Positions 50,564 to 59,168 of a stretch of DNA of 64,000 bases are shown here, piece after piece. The stretch's first letter is position 1. Each line of letters starts with the position of its first letter. Source of the stretch: Nitrobacteraceae bacterium AZCC 1564. GTDB taxonomy: Bacteria; Pseudomonadota; Alphaproteobacteria; Rhizobiales; Xanthobacteraceae. The stretch covers positions 3,053,001 to 3,117,000 of the forward strand of contig JBAGRR010000001.1 in the NCBI GenBank assembly GCA_036924835.1. The letters are read 5' to 3'. Below the pieces are notes generated by a model. That model was given only the letters and a program-made list of their open reading frames with translations, was not told where the DNA came from and did no database searches. The position numbers and the translations under genes were made by a program.

Positions 50564-51334
50564 TCAAATTGGGGCGGCTGTACGCATATGCGGCGGGGCC
50601 GCTCGCGTGAGCAGTCCGGGCAGCACTCGCATATCGTCGATGACGACCGTCGCTCCAGCCGTCCGCAAATTGGCCTCGTCGCCCGCCCGGCAGTGGCTGC
50701 CGCCGACGAAACCGATAACGGTCATTCCGGCGGCTCGTGCTGCTGTCACGCCCGAGACGCTGTCCTCGACCACAAAACATCGCGCCGGGTCGGCCTTCAT
50801 TTGATCGGCGGCAAACAGGAACAAATCCGGCGCGGGCTTGCTCATCTTGACCTGTGACGCCGAGAAGATATGTGGAGCGAAACGCGTATAAAGGCCGGCG
50901 CGCGACAGTGTGGTGAAGATTTTTTCATGCGCGCCGCTTGATGCCACACACATGCGCGTATCGATCGCATTGAGTGCGTCATGGATGTGAGGAATTGCCT
51001 CAGTTGCCTCCGCAAGCGCCTGCAGCAGAAGTTCGCGCCGCTCGGCATCATAGGCCACCGGCAACGAGCGGCCGAGTTCACGTTCGACTTCGAGGTTGCT
51101 GTCGCGGGCCGAGCGGCCAAGGAAACGCTCGCGCACCTGCTCGGCAGTGATCGGATAACCGTGACGTGTCAGAACTTCAGCATGCACACGACAGGAAATG
51201 ACTTCGCTATCGACGAGAACACCGTCGCAATCAAAAATGATAAGGTCGTAAGAGCTAGCGTAGTGGTTCAGAAGTTCGCTCCATTTTTCCCGCGAGTCCT
51301 TCCAGCGAACTTCTGAACCTAAACCGCGCTGCAC
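50564..51334 (-). CDS. HAD-superfamily hydrolase with a repeat-derived N-terminus
   Basis: The recognisable protein begins at YDLIIFDCDGVLVDSE (motif I with nucleophile and acid-base Asp), continues with ASSGAHEKIF (motif II), SKPAPDLFL (motif III) and VVEDSVSGVTAARAAGM (motif IV): a complete HAD-IA phosphatase of the beta-phosphoglucomutase/phosphoglycolate phosphatase type, about 225 residues. No ATG, GTG or TTG exists just before motif I; the only in-frame start is a GTG at 51334 inside repeat copy F, so the first about 28 residues would be encoded by the repeat. The native start appears to have been lost. Expression is uncertain. Substrate unknown. Confidence 0.8.
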   Translation of the reverse strand: MQRGLGSEVRWKDSREKWSELLNHYASSYDLIIFDCDGVLVDSEVISCRVHAEVLTRHGYPITAEQVRERFLGRSARDSNLEVERELGRSLPVAYDAERRELLLQALAEATEAIPHIHDALNAIDTRMCVASSGAHEKIFTTLSRAGLYTRFAPHIFSASQVKMSKPAPDLFLFAADQMKADPARCFVVEDSVSGVTAARAAGMTVIGFVGGSHCRAGDEANLRTAGATVVIDDMRVLPGLLTRAAPPHMRTAAPI

Positions 51335-51365
51335 GATGAGGCGAACTTTGGATTCGGGACACTAG
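51255..51365 (+). repeat. Twin-hairpin CTAG element, copy F, truncated
   Basis: Hairpin 1 (51255 to about 51329) has inner arm GGTTCAGAAGTTCGCT with complement. Of hairpin 2 only the right half remains (GCGAACTTTGGATTCGGGACACTAG-like, 51341-51365); its left half and the spacer are deleted, joined at a GCGCTGCACGAT segment shared with copies I and J. It spans the 5' end of the HAD gene. Confidence 0.88.
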
Positions 51366-51371
51366 ACTGAC

Positions 51372-51821
51372 TCAAGTCTTGTCGTCGTCCAGCGGCACGC
51401 AATAGAGCTCCAGCCGATGATCGACCAGCTTGAAGCCGAGCTTGCGGGCAATTTCTGCCTGCAGCTTCTCGATTTCCTCGGACGTGAATTCGATCACCTT
51501 GCCGTCGCGCAGATTGATGAGGTGGTCGTGGTGATTATCAGGCACCTGCTCGTAGCGCGCACGTCCCTCGCGGAAGTCATGTCGTTCGATGATGCCGGCG
51601 TCCTCGAACAGCTTGACTGTGCGATAAACGGTCGAGATCGATATCTTGTCGTCAATCGCAACTGCGCGGGCATAAAGCTCTTCGACATCGGGATGATCCA
51701 GCGCCTCGGCCAGCACACGTGCAATGACGCGCCGCTGCTCAGTCATCCGCATGCCCGCTGCAGCGCAGCGTTTCTCGATGTCCGTATGGCTGCCGGAAGG
51801 CATAGATTTCAGGGCCGTCAT
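51372..51821 (-). CDS. Fur-family metalloregulator (Fur/Mur)
   Basis: A 149-residue Fur-type repressor: winged helix with GMRMTEQRRVIARVLAEA and STVYRTVKLFEDAGII, and metal site HHDHLINLRDGKVIEF. Unlike irr at 22746 it has no heme motif and no extra N-terminal histidines. In rhizobia the orthologue in this context is usually Mur, a manganese-responsive repressor, while iron control is left to Irr and RirA; Fur versus Mur cannot be told from sequence alone. It lies between repeats F and G. Confidence 0.9.
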   Translation of the reverse strand: MTALKSMPSGSHTDIEKRCAAAGMRMTEQRRVIARVLAEALDHPDVEELYARAVAIDDKISISTVYRTVKLFEDAGIIERHDFREGRARYEQVPDNHHDHLINLRDGKVIEFTSEEIEKLQAEIARKLGFKLVDHRLELYCVPLDDDKT

Positions 51822-51856
51822 GTTTCAGTTCCGGGTGGATGGAGGCTGTTTTGCCG

Positions 51857-52023
51857 CTAGTGTCCCGGTTCTGACATTCGTATCAGTCTGCGGCTAGTTC
51901 GTTTACGGATGTCAGAACCTAAGGGACACTAGCAAAAATACAAACCCAGCGCGGTTTTGTATCTGACGTTCGTATGATGGACCAGTGGTTAATACGGATA
52001 CGAACGTCGATACACCGCACTAG
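51857..52023 (-). repeat. Twin-hairpin CTAG element, copy G
   Basis: Hairpin 1 (51857-51932): outer CTAGTGTCCC and GGGACACTAG, inner arm GGTTCTGACATTCGTA (right arm has one change). Hairpin 2 (51947-52023): outer CAGCGCGG and CCGCACTAG, inner arm GTATCTGACGTTCGTA. It fills the space between the Fur/Mur start and the rimI stop, 7 nt from the latter. Confidence 0.9.
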
Positions 52024-52030
52024 GCCGACT

Positions 52031-52537
52031 CTACGACAAGTCTCGTTGCATCACCACGGCATTCAATTGTTCCCCGCTTGTATCTCTGTAGTAGCGCTCC
52101 CGGCGGCCGACGACGCGAAATCCGGCCCGTTCGTAGAGGGCGCGTGCGGGATGGTTATTTTCCTCCACTTCAAGGAACACCTTTTTCAGGCCGTGCCCTG
52201 CCAAATGCCCGAGGTGCGTTCGCAACAACTCCCGCGAATAGCCGCGCCCGCGCTGATTCGACGCAATGGCAACGGAAAGGATTTCGGCCTCGTCTGCAGC
52301 GGTGCGCGACACGATAAAGCCGATGATCGTGCGCCCCAACCGCAGCCGGTGTGCAAGCGCATTACGTTCGATCAAAATCTGCTCAAATTCATCAGCGCCC
52401 CAACCGCGGTGAAACGATGCGCGGTGCAGCTGTGATAGCCGCAGCGCATCGCGGAGGCTTGCAACCTCGACGACAGGAGCAGCTGCTTTAAACAACCGCG
52501 GAAAAATCCGGGCGAGAACGTCAGTGAGCCGCGACAT
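52031..52537 (-). CDS. rimI: Ribosomal-protein-alanine N-acetyltransferase RimI
   Basis: A 168-residue GNAT enzyme: IGFIVSRTAADEAEILSVAIASNQRGRGYSREL carries the acetyl-CoA site (QRGRGYS), followed by FLEVEENNHPARALYERAGFRVVGRRERYY. It acetylates the N-terminus of S18. It begins 2 nt after the tsaB stop, a widespread tsaB-rimI pairing. Confidence 0.93.
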   Translation of the reverse strand: MSRLTDVLARIFPRLFKAAAPVVEVASLRDALRLSQLHRASFHRGWGADEFEQILIERNALAHRLRLGRTIIGFIVSRTAADEAEILSVAIASNQRGRGYSRELLRTHLGHLAGHGLKKVFLEVEENNHPARALYERAGFRVVGRRERYYRDTSGEQLNAVVMQRDLS

Positions 52538-52539
52538 CG

Positions 52540-53235
52540 CTATATTTGCGGCCCGCTCTGCGGATGCGGCGAACTTGCCTTCGGCTTGGCGTCAGGCGGC
52601 CGCAGATAAAACGGCTTCGCTGGCGACTCGGCTGGTTCAACAGCCGCGCCAAGCCACGCGACCCAGGTGATGTCCGGGCCCGGTTGCGTATCAACCGACA
52701 ACGGCGCGAGTTGATTGCCCGGCCAACGATCGGCAAGCAATTGTGCGGCGTTGCCGACCATGCGGAGTGCACCAAACCGCGCCGCTGCAAACGTCGTTTC
52801 GATCGGTGTAACAGCGGGCTTCATCAGCGTCGCACCGTTGCCGGCAACAACCTGATAATAGACATGGTCATGACGTGCATCGATCGCTGAAATGATCGGC
52901 TGCTCCTGTGCTTCGGCGACCAGCGGAGCAACATAGGCGGACAGCGTTGTTAGCCCCACGACAGGCTTGCCCGCGGCAAGTCCGATGCCGCGCGCAGCGG
53001 ACAGGCCGACGCGCAATCCAGTAAAGCTGCCAGGGCCGGTGGTCACCGCGATACGGTCGAGATCGAGATAGGCGATTCCGGAATCCATCATCACGCGTGC
53101 AATCAGAGGCATCAGCGCTTCAGCGTGGCCACGTTTCATTGCCTGCGTTTCCTGCGCGATCACGGTCTGGGTGTTCGTGTCCAGCACAGCGGCGGCGCAA
53201 TAATCAAGCGCAGTGTCTATGGCGAGAATAAACAT
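52540..53235 (-). CDS. tsaB: tRNA threonylcarbamoyladenosine biosynthesis protein TsaB
   Basis: A 231-residue ASKHA-fold protein: ILAIDTALDYCAAAVLD at the N-terminus and the family signature VTTGPGSFTGLRVGLSAARG. It is the scaffold that joins TsaD and TsaE in t6A synthesis; a TsaE domain is encoded at 4269-5792. The C-terminal about 20 residues are Pro/Ser-rich. Coupled with rimI. Confidence 0.94.
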   Translation of the reverse strand: MFILAIDTALDYCAAAVLDTNTQTVIAQETQAMKRGHAEALMPLIARVMMDSGIAYLDLDRIAVTTGPGSFTGLRVGLSAARGIGLAAGKPVVGLTTLSAYVAPLVAEAQEQPIISAIDARHDHVYYQVVAGNGATLMKPAVTPIETTFAAARFGALRMVGNAAQLLADRWPGNQLAPLSVDTQPGPDITWVAWLGAAVEPAESPAKPFYLRPPDAKPKASSPHPQSGPQI

Positions 53236-53306
53236 GGAACCCTATCTAGCACTGCTGGGATTGAAAATCTTTTCGCTTGATTCGGAATGACCGGAAAATT
53301 GCCTGA

Positions 53307-53334
53307 ATAAAAACGGCCGGGACATGCCCGGCCG
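53307..53334 (-). terminator. Rho-independent terminator of nfu
   Basis: On the minus strand CGGCCGGGC and GCCCGGCCG-type arms (CGGCCGGGCATGTCCCGGCCG) are followed by TTTTTATT. It lies 37 nt past the nfu stop and upstream of tsaB. Confidence 0.85.
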
Positions 53335-53370
53335 CGACGCCTTTAACGGGTATTAAGTCCAGCTTCGCCG

Positions 53371-53931
53371 TTACATCGGCCGGACTTCAACCACGTCGGG
53401 AATGAAGTGCCTCAGCAGGTTCTGAATACCGTGCTTGAGCGTTGCGGTCGACGACGGACAGCCGGAGCAAGCGCCCTTCATATCGAGGTAGACAATGCCA
53501 TCCTTGAAGCCGCGGAATGTGATGTCGCCGCCGTCGCCTGCCACCGCCGGGCGAATGCGGGTCTCGAGCAGATCCTTGATGGTGTCGACAGTCTCGGTAT
53601 CGGCTGCGTCAAAGAATTCCCCGGGATGGGCTTCGTCGGGCTTATCGCCATCCGCCAGCAGCGGAGCGCCGGACATATAGTATTCCATGATGACGCCAAG
53701 GATCGCCGGCTTGAGGTGCTGCCAGTCGCTGTCGTCCTTGGTCACGGTCACGAAATCGGAACCATAAAAAACGCCGGTCACACCGGGGATGCCGAACAGC
53801 CGTTCTGCCAGCGGAGAACGGGCGGCTGTCTCCCGGTTGGTAAATTCCATGGTGCCGGTGTCGAGAACAGCGCGCCCTGGAATGAACTTCAGGGTGGCGG
53901 GATTGGGCGTAGCTTCAGTCTGGATAAACAT
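53371..53931 (-). CDS. NifU-like iron-sulfur carrier (Nfu)
   Basis: About 186 residues from ATG 53931 (MFIQTEATPNPATLKFIPG), supported by GGAG 7 nt upstream. The N-terminal Nfu-N domain is typical; the C-terminal NifU domain has the cluster-binding CxxC in KGACSGCPSSTATLK. It carries 4Fe-4S clusters to target proteins, such as MiaB, aconitase and respiratory enzymes. This Nfu-tsaB-rimI-fur neighbourhood is conserved in alphaproteobacteria. Confidence 0.94.
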   Translation of the reverse strand: MFIQTEATPNPATLKFIPGRAVLDTGTMEFTNRETAARSPLAERLFGIPGVTGVFYGSDFVTVTKDDSDWQHLKPAILGVIMEYYMSGAPLLADGDKPDEAHPGEFFDAADTETVDTIKDLLETRIRPAVAGDGGDITFRGFKDGIVYLDMKGACSGCPSSTATLKHGIQNLLRHFIPDVVEVRPM

Positions 53932-54067
53932 TTGATTCTCCGACACATCGCCGGTTCAAGGCCGGCGCGAACGGGATGGGTGAGAGGTTCCTCTAGCAGA
54001 TGGCGCCTGAAAAAGCACGATCAAGAGGCGCGGAGCAGGGGTGCCGGCAAGGTTTGGTTGCCTCGGT

Positions 54068-54562
54068 TCATGACAGGGCGTCGAGGTCGCTATCGCTCAG
54101 GCTGCCCGGCACAATCGCAACGGGAACCGGGAAGGTTCCGGCCGTTTTTGCCAGCATGGTGATGATCGGGCCGGGTCCCTCGGCGCCGACGCTTGCCGCC
54201 AGCACCAGCATGGCGATGTCGACGTCCTTGTCGATCACGTCGAGAATCTGCTCGGTGGGATCGCCCTCCCGGATCACGCGTTCAGGTGTGATCGCGGCAA
54301 TGCCGTTGGCGCGTCCCGCGGCACGATCGAGCGCGGCGTTGGCCGTTTCCTCCGCTTCTGCACGCATAATGTCGGCAACGCCAAGCCATTGCTGGTTGCG
54401 GTCCTCGGTGTCGATGACCCGCAGCATCACCACCCCGCCACCGACCCGAACGGCCCAGCGGCTAGCATAGTAGACGGCGCGGTCGCCTTCGGCGCTGTCG
54501 TCAACGATGACTAAACATTTCGGCTTGTGGCCCTGTTCGTAACTTCGTCGTTGGCTGCTCAT
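54068..54562 (-). CDS. Universal stress protein family protein
   Basis: About 164 residues from ATG 54562 (MSSQRRSYEQGHKPK). The UspA fold shows CLVIVDDSAEGDRAVYYASRWA at the first strand and REGDPTEQILDVIDKDVDIAMLVLAAS later. The usual ATP-binding G-2x-G-9x-G(S/T) ending is not clearly present, so nucleotide binding is doubtful. Small Usp proteins of this kind next to nfu/trpS are common in Bradyrhizobiaceae. Role inferred as stress-related only. Confidence 0.85.
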   Translation of the reverse strand: MSSQRRSYEQGHKPKCLVIVDDSAEGDRAVYYASRWAVRVGGGVVMLRVIDTEDRNQQWLGVADIMRAEAEETANAALDRAAGRANGIAAITPERVIREGDPTEQILDVIDKDVDIAMLVLAASVGAEGPGPIITMLAKTAGTFPVPVAIVPGSLSDSDLDALS

Positions 54563-54702
54563 GCATGTCCCGATGATGAACCGACTCATGCTGCCATGTG
54601 TCGGGTCGCGCCGACAAGCAAAGAAGCAACTTGACGCCTCCATTGGTTCGCGCCCGCAGAGCATTCTGCGGACGGCCTGGCGGCTGGATATCGAATGCGT
54701 TT

Positions 54703-55749
54703 TCAGCGCTTGCGGATGAAACCGACGATATCCTTTACGGCGTTCATGGTCTCATCAGCGATGACACGTGCGCGATCTGCGCCGTCGATCAGCACCGAGT
54801 CCACGTAGGCCGCGTCTTGTGACAGCTTCTTCATTTCCGCGCCGATCGGGCCGAGCTTTTCGACGGCAAGATCAACAAGCGTCGATTTGAAGCTCGAAAA
54901 CTGGCCGCCGCCGAATTCGCGCAGCACCTCCGCCTTCGGCTTGCCTGACAGCGCGGCGTAGATGCCGACGAGATTGTCCGCTTCCGGCCTGTTCTTCAGG
55001 CCTTCTTCCTCGCTCGGCAAAGGTTCCGGATCGGTCTTGGCCTTGCGGACCTTTTGCGCGATGGCATCGGCATCGTCGGACAGATTGATCCGCGAATAAT
55101 CTGACGGATCCGATTTCGACATCTTCTTCGAACCGTCGCGCAACGACATCACGCGGGTTGCCGGACCCGTTATCAGCGGCTCCGGCTGCGGGAAGTACTT
55201 CTCATCGAAATTGTGCGCGCGAATTGAATCGGCGAAGTCGTTGTTGAATTTCTGCGCGATGTCGCGCGCCAGCTCCAGGTGCTGCTTCTGGTCTTCGCCG
55301 ACCGGGACGTGCGTCGCGCGATAAACCAGAATGTCCGCAGCCATCAGATTTGGGTACGCGTAAAGTCCGACCGAGGCGTTCTCGCGGTCCTTGCCGGCTT
55401 TCTCCTTGAACTGGGTCATGCGGTTGAGCCAGCCGAGGCGTGCAACGCAATTGAAGACCCAGGCGAGCTCCGCGTGGCCCGACACCTGGCTCTGGTTGAA
55501 CACGATGTGTTTTTTCGGGTCGATGCCGCTTGCGATGAAGGCGGCGGTGACCTCACGAATACTGCGCGTCAGTTCGGCCGGATCCTGCCACACGGTGATC
55601 GCGTGCATATCGACCACGCAGTAGATGCAATTGTGGGTGTTCTGCAGTTTGACGAAGTTGACGATGGCGCCGAGATAATTGCCGAGGTGTAGATTGCCCG
55701 TCGGTTGAACGCCTGAGAAAACCAGATCTTTCGCTGCCATTACCGTCAT
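54703..55749 (-). CDS. trpS: Tryptophanyl-tRNA synthetase
   Basis: A 348-residue class I synthetase with the HIGH-type motif in [17 protein letters not shown] and the KMSKS loop in [12 protein letters not shown]. It charges tRNA-Trp. Length is standard. In alphaproteobacteria murJ-trpS-usp-nfu is a common order; here murJ and trpS are separated by repeat copy H and another palindrome. Confidence 0.97.
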   Translation of the reverse strand: MTVMAAKDLVFSGVQPTGNLHLGNYLGAIVNFVKLQNTHNCIYCVVDMHAITVWQDPAELTRSIREVTAAFIASGIDPKKHIVFNQSQVSGHAELAWVFNCVARLGWLNRMTQFKEKAGKDRENASVGLYAYPNLMAADILVYRATHVPVGEDQKQHLELARDIAQKFNNDFADSIRAHNFDEKYFPQPEPLITGPATRVMSLRDGSKKMSKSDPSDYSRINLSDDADAIAQKVRKAKTDPEPLPSEEEGLKNRPEADNLVGIYAALSGKPKAEVLREFGGGQFSSFKSTLVDLAVEKLGPIGAEMKKLSQDAAYVDSVLIDGADRARVIADETMNAVKDIVGFIRKR

Positions 55750-55795
55750 TCCTGTCCGTCAAGCGTGCACTGTGCCGCATCGTGCCAGTGCTGTG

Positions 55796-55846
55796 TTCGG
55801 ATATGATTTGATCCGAAAACCGGTCTCCGCTTTTCGGGGTCATGCC
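55796..55846. repeat. Rhizobial-type palindromic repeat
   Basis: TTCGGAT pairs with ATCCGAA (55796-55817), and CCGAAAA with CTTTTCGG (55813-55838), then GGTCATGC. The text CCGAAAACCGG...CTTTTCGG...TCATGC is a dispersed repeat I recognise from rhizobial genomes. It ends one base before twin-hairpin copy H. Confidence 0.7.
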
Positions 55847-55847
55847 T

Positions 55848-56013
55848 CTAGTGTGGCGTCTCGCAATCGCCGACGTCTCTTGCGGCTCGTCTCTTATCGG
55901 CAATTGCGAGACAAAGCCACACTCGCATCTTGATTTTGCTAGTGTCCTTTCGTCTCCGAATAACCGTGCGAGCGCGCTGCAAATGGGTCGGTTATTCGGA
56001 GACGGGACACCAG
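55848..56013 (+). repeat. Twin-hairpin CTAG element, copy H, with divergent stems
   Basis: Hairpin 1 (55848-55923): outer CTAGTGTGGC and GCCACACT, inner arm GTCTCGCAATCGCCGA against TCGGCAATTGCGAGAC. Hairpin 2 (55939-56013): outer CTAGTGTCC and GGGACACCAG, inner arm CGTCTCCGAATAACC with exact complement. Outer ends and spacer match the family, but both inner arms are unlike any other copy. It lies between trpS and murJ. Confidence 0.88.
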
Positions 56014-56036
56014 CCCCGTCAATAGCCGGGCGAGGC

Positions 56037-57593
56037 TTACTCGCGCAAGCCGCCTTCACGCAAACTCTCGATCGCCTCGCCCCAACTGACGATCCGGAAC
56101 AGGTCGAGCAACAGGCCGTAGAACGAGACGCCGGCAGCCACCAGACCGCCAAGAATGGTGAGGTTGGCGGCGAAGCCGGCGCTGGCCTGGACCGACGCGA
56201 CGAAGGATTGCGCAATATAGAGCATCGCGCCCATGGCGGCCGCACATGCCACGATGCGCGGCAGGCGGCGCCAGGCCACCGCATCAATGGAAAACCCGAA
56301 CGTTGTGGCTCCGCGCCATGCAAGAACCAAGGCGCAGAACCAGGCGCCGAGCGAAATGCTTCCGGCCACGCCGGTGACGCCAAAGGCGTGTCCGAATGTC
56401 AGCCCGCACAGCACGGCCACCACCATCCCGGCGATCGTCGCGATCAGCGGTGTCTTGGTGTCTTCCCGGGCGAAAAAGGCAGGGGACAGCACCTTCACCA
56501 GAACGTGGGCGGGCAGGCCGAGTGCGAGGACAGAGAGCGCCCTCGCGGTGGCGGCCGTATCCGCAGCCGTGAACGCGCCATGCTGGAACAGCACACGGAT
56601 GATCGGCTGACTGAGGAGAATCAGCCCAAGCGTCGCGGGCAGGACAAGACCTACTGCGAGCTCGAGCGCACGGGATTCCGCGCGCATCAGTGCCTCGCGA
56701 TCGCTACTTTGAATGGAGCGGGTTAGTTCGGGAACGAGCACAGTCCCCATCGCGACGCCGACCATGCCGAGGGGCAGCTCGATCAGTCGATTGGCGAAAT
56801 AAAGCCATGAGACCGCTGCGGGCGATGAAGACGCAATGATCGCGCCGCTGACGATGAGAAATTGCGGACTCGCGTTGGCGATCATTCCAGGGATTCCTTT
56901 GCGAAGGAAGCCGCGGATCTGCGGATCGAATGAAATCCGCAGCGGCGTGGCAACACCTTCCCGCCAGGGCCGGCGCTGCACCAGAATCAGCATTTGCAGA
57001 CATCCGGCGACGCCCACGGCGCCTGCAATGACGGTCGCCGAGAACAGCGGCTCGTGCCGCCAGACCAGGAGCAGCACGAGCACGGCGATCAGCGTGATAT
57101 TGAACAACACGGGTGAAAAGGCCGTGAGCAGATAGCGATGCTCGGCATTCAACACGCCGATCATCACGATGGAAGGCCCGACAAACGCCAAGTATGGCAT
57201 CATCAGACGGGCGTTGTTGATTGCGAGTTGTAGCGATTCACTGCCTACGAAACCCGGTGCCAAGACCGAGATGACGAGCGGCATCAAGAGCGTCAGGGCA
57301 AGCGCGATACAGATCAGGATGAGGGTGACGCAGCCAAGCGCTCGGCCGGCGAAAGCGGCTGCGGCCACTTTGCCTTCGGTTTCGCGAACGCGCAGATAGG
57401 TTGGCACCAGAGCCGCGTTCAGCGCTCCTTCGGTGAACGAGCGCCGCGTCACATTGATGAACTGAAAGGCGACCAGAAATGCGTCTGCGACTGCGCCAGC
57501 ACCGAGCAGCGCCGCGATCAGGGAATCGCGAAGGAAGCCCAGTATGCGCGAGGACAGCGTTCCGGTCGATACGGTCAAAATATGACGAATCAT
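56037..57593 (-). CDS. murJ: Lipid II flippase MurJ
   Basis: A 518-residue MOP-superfamily membrane protein with about 14 hydrophobic segments; the N-terminal signature SRILGFLRDSLIAALLGAGAVADAFLVAFQ, then FTEGALNAALVPTYL are typical of MurJ/MviN. It moves lipid II across the inner membrane for peptidoglycan synthesis. Length is standard. It ends 24 nt from repeat H. Divergent from the PfkB kinase gene. Confidence 0.96.
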   Translation of the reverse strand: MIRHILTVSTGTLSSRILGFLRDSLIAALLGAGAVADAFLVAFQFINVTRRSFTEGALNAALVPTYLRVRETEGKVAAAAFAGRALGCVTLILICIALALTLLMPLVISVLAPGFVGSESLQLAINNARLMMPYLAFVGPSIVMIGVLNAEHRYLLTAFSPVLFNITLIAVLVLLLVWRHEPLFSATVIAGAVGVAGCLQMLILVQRRPWREGVATPLRISFDPQIRGFLRKGIPGMIANASPQFLIVSGAIIASSSPAAVSWLYFANRLIELPLGMVGVAMGTVLVPELTRSIQSSDREALMRAESRALELAVGLVLPATLGLILLSQPIIRVLFQHGAFTAADTAATARALSVLALGLPAHVLVKVLSPAFFAREDTKTPLIATIAGMVVAVLCGLTFGHAFGVTGVAGSISLGAWFCALVLAWRGATTFGFSIDAVAWRRLPRIVACAAAMGAMLYIAQSFVASVQASAGFAANLTILGGLVAAGVSFYGLLLDLFRIVSWGEAIESLREGGLRE

Positions 57594-57735
57594 GTGGGTA
57601 TTCTTTGGAGCAGGGTCGTAGGATGTCGTGCGCTTGCTGGCGGATGCATTGTCGTGATAGGTCGCCAGATCTTCATGGCCTCATGAAATACCAGCTTTTG
57701 CCGGTTCCGCCCTCTGCCCAGCAGGAATATAATTA

Positions 57736-58737
57736 ATGACCGCAACGACATACGATGTTCTCGGGATTGGCAACGCCATCGTCGATATCCTCGCGAAAAC
57801 CGAAGACGGCTTTCTCTCAGAACACGGCATGTCCAAGGGGGCGATGGCCCTGATCGATGAATCGCGGGCTGCCGCAATCTATCAAGCCATGGGACCGGCA
57901 ACGGAAATCTCGGGCGGATCGGCTGCCAACACCATCGCCGGTGTTGCGGACCTCGGGGCGCGGGCGGCCTTCGTGGGTAAGGTGCGCGACGATCAGCTGG
58001 GCAACGTCTTTAGCCACGATATCCGGGCCACCAAGGTGGCGTTCGAAACCCGTCCGGCCTCAGCAGGTCCGGCGACGGCGCGGTGCTACATTCTCGTCAC
58101 GCCGGATGGCGAGCGCACGATGAACACCTATCTCGGCGCGGCGCAGGATCTGTCGCCCGACGACATCGATCCGGTGCAGATCGCGGCATCGTCGATCGTC
58201 TACCTGGAAGGTTACCTGTGGGATCCGAAGAACGCGAAAGAAGCTTTCCTGAAAGCTTCGAAAATCGCGCACGAGAACAAGCGCACAGTAGCCCTGACAT
58301 TGTCGGACGCGTTTTGCGTCGGCCGCTATCGTGACGAATTTATCGATCTGATCAAGACAAGGACTGTCGACCTCGTGTTCGCTAATGAGGCTGAACTGCT
58401 GTCGCTTTATCAGACCAATGATTTCAATGGGGCGCTGACACAATTGCGCGGTGATGCGAATCTCGCTGTCGTAACCCGCAGCGAAAAAGGCTGTGTGGTT
58501 CTCAGCAGTGATAAAGCGACCGCGGTGCCGGCGGCTCCCGTAAAGCAGGTGGTGGACACCACGGGAGCGGGCGACCTATTCGCGGCAGGCTTCCTGTTCG
58601 GTCTGGTGCGCGGCTTCAGCCACGAAGATTCCGGCCGCCTGGGCGGATTGGCAGCAGCGGAAGTGATCCAGCACATCGGGGCGCGGCCGCAGACGTCGCT
58701 GAAGGCGCTGGCCCAGGCCAGCGGATTGCCTGTCTGA
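57736..58737 (+). CDS. PfkB-family carbohydrate kinase (adenosine kinase type)
   Basis: A 333-residue ribokinase-family enzyme. N-terminal YDVLGIGNAIVDILA and SGGSAANTIAGVADLG match the first PfkB signature region; DTTGAGDLFAAGFLFG is the second, with the catalytic aspartate. The length and overall motif spacing match alphaproteobacterial proteins annotated as adenosine kinase, but fructokinase or other sugar kinases are possible. It is divergent from murJ; a strong terminator follows. Confidence 0.88.
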   Translation: MTATTYDVLGIGNAIVDILAKTEDGFLSEHGMSKGAMALIDESRAAAIYQAMGPATEISGGSAANTIAGVADLGARAAFVGKVRDDQLGNVFSHDIRATKVAFETRPASAGPATARCYILVTPDGERTMNTYLGAAQDLSPDDIDPVQIAASSIVYLEGYLWDPKNAKEAFLKASKIAHENKRTVALTLSDAFCVGRYRDEFIDLIKTRTVDLVFANEAELLSLYQTNDFNGALTQLRGDANLAVVTRSEKGCVVLSSDKATAVPAAPVKQVVDTTGAGDLFAAGFLFGLVRGFSHEDSGRLGGLAAAEVIQHIGARPQTSLKALAQASGLPV

Positions 58738-58745
58738 AATGTGGC

Positions 58746-58780
58746 GTGATGCCCGATAAAATTCGGGCATCACTTTTCTT
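58746..58780 (+). terminator. Rho-independent terminator of the PfkB kinase gene
   Basis: GTGATGCCCG and CGGGCATCAC enclose ATAAAATT and run into TTTTCTT, 9 nt past the stop. Confidence 0.92.
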
Positions 58781-59168
58781 GGTTGGCGAGTGCTGATGGG
58801 CGCTACGCCGCATTCGCGCTATTGAGGTCGGCATACCCAACCGTCCTCGACGCTGACAGCCTCGCAGAGGCTGAGTTCGGCCCTCGAAAATTAACCACGA
58901 CAAGAAGGCGCAAGGTCGCTGCTCCGCGATGGACGTGTTGTTTCCTCCTTTGTCGGTGAGGAGGAAGTTTGCGTTAACTCCTTTCGCCTTGAATGCGCGG
59001 GTCTGAGTCGCCATATGCGTGTTGAAGCATGCTGGCGGGAACCATTTTCACCGCTATGAATTGGAATGCGGTTCGTGGTTCAAGGTCTCTTGTGGCTCGA
59101 CGTCTTTCAACGAGTGCAAAGCAAATTAAACTAAATGTGTGCCGTCATCGTGCGGCGGAAGGACCAAG
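58781..59168. other. Intergenic region without a supported gene
   Basis: A 388-bp stretch. A hairpin TTCCTCCT/AGGAGGAA lies at 58942-58966; the text afterwards becomes AT-richer towards 59130. A minus-strand frame crosses it (to 59014) but also covers the PfkB 3' end and has no recognisable content. Probably decayed sequence plus the promoter of the following small gene. Confidence 0.5.

Noticed and set aside
58616-59014. Minus-strand frame crossing the end of the PfkB gene
   Set aside because: Overlaps a terminator and a real gene, no recognisable content or start signal.
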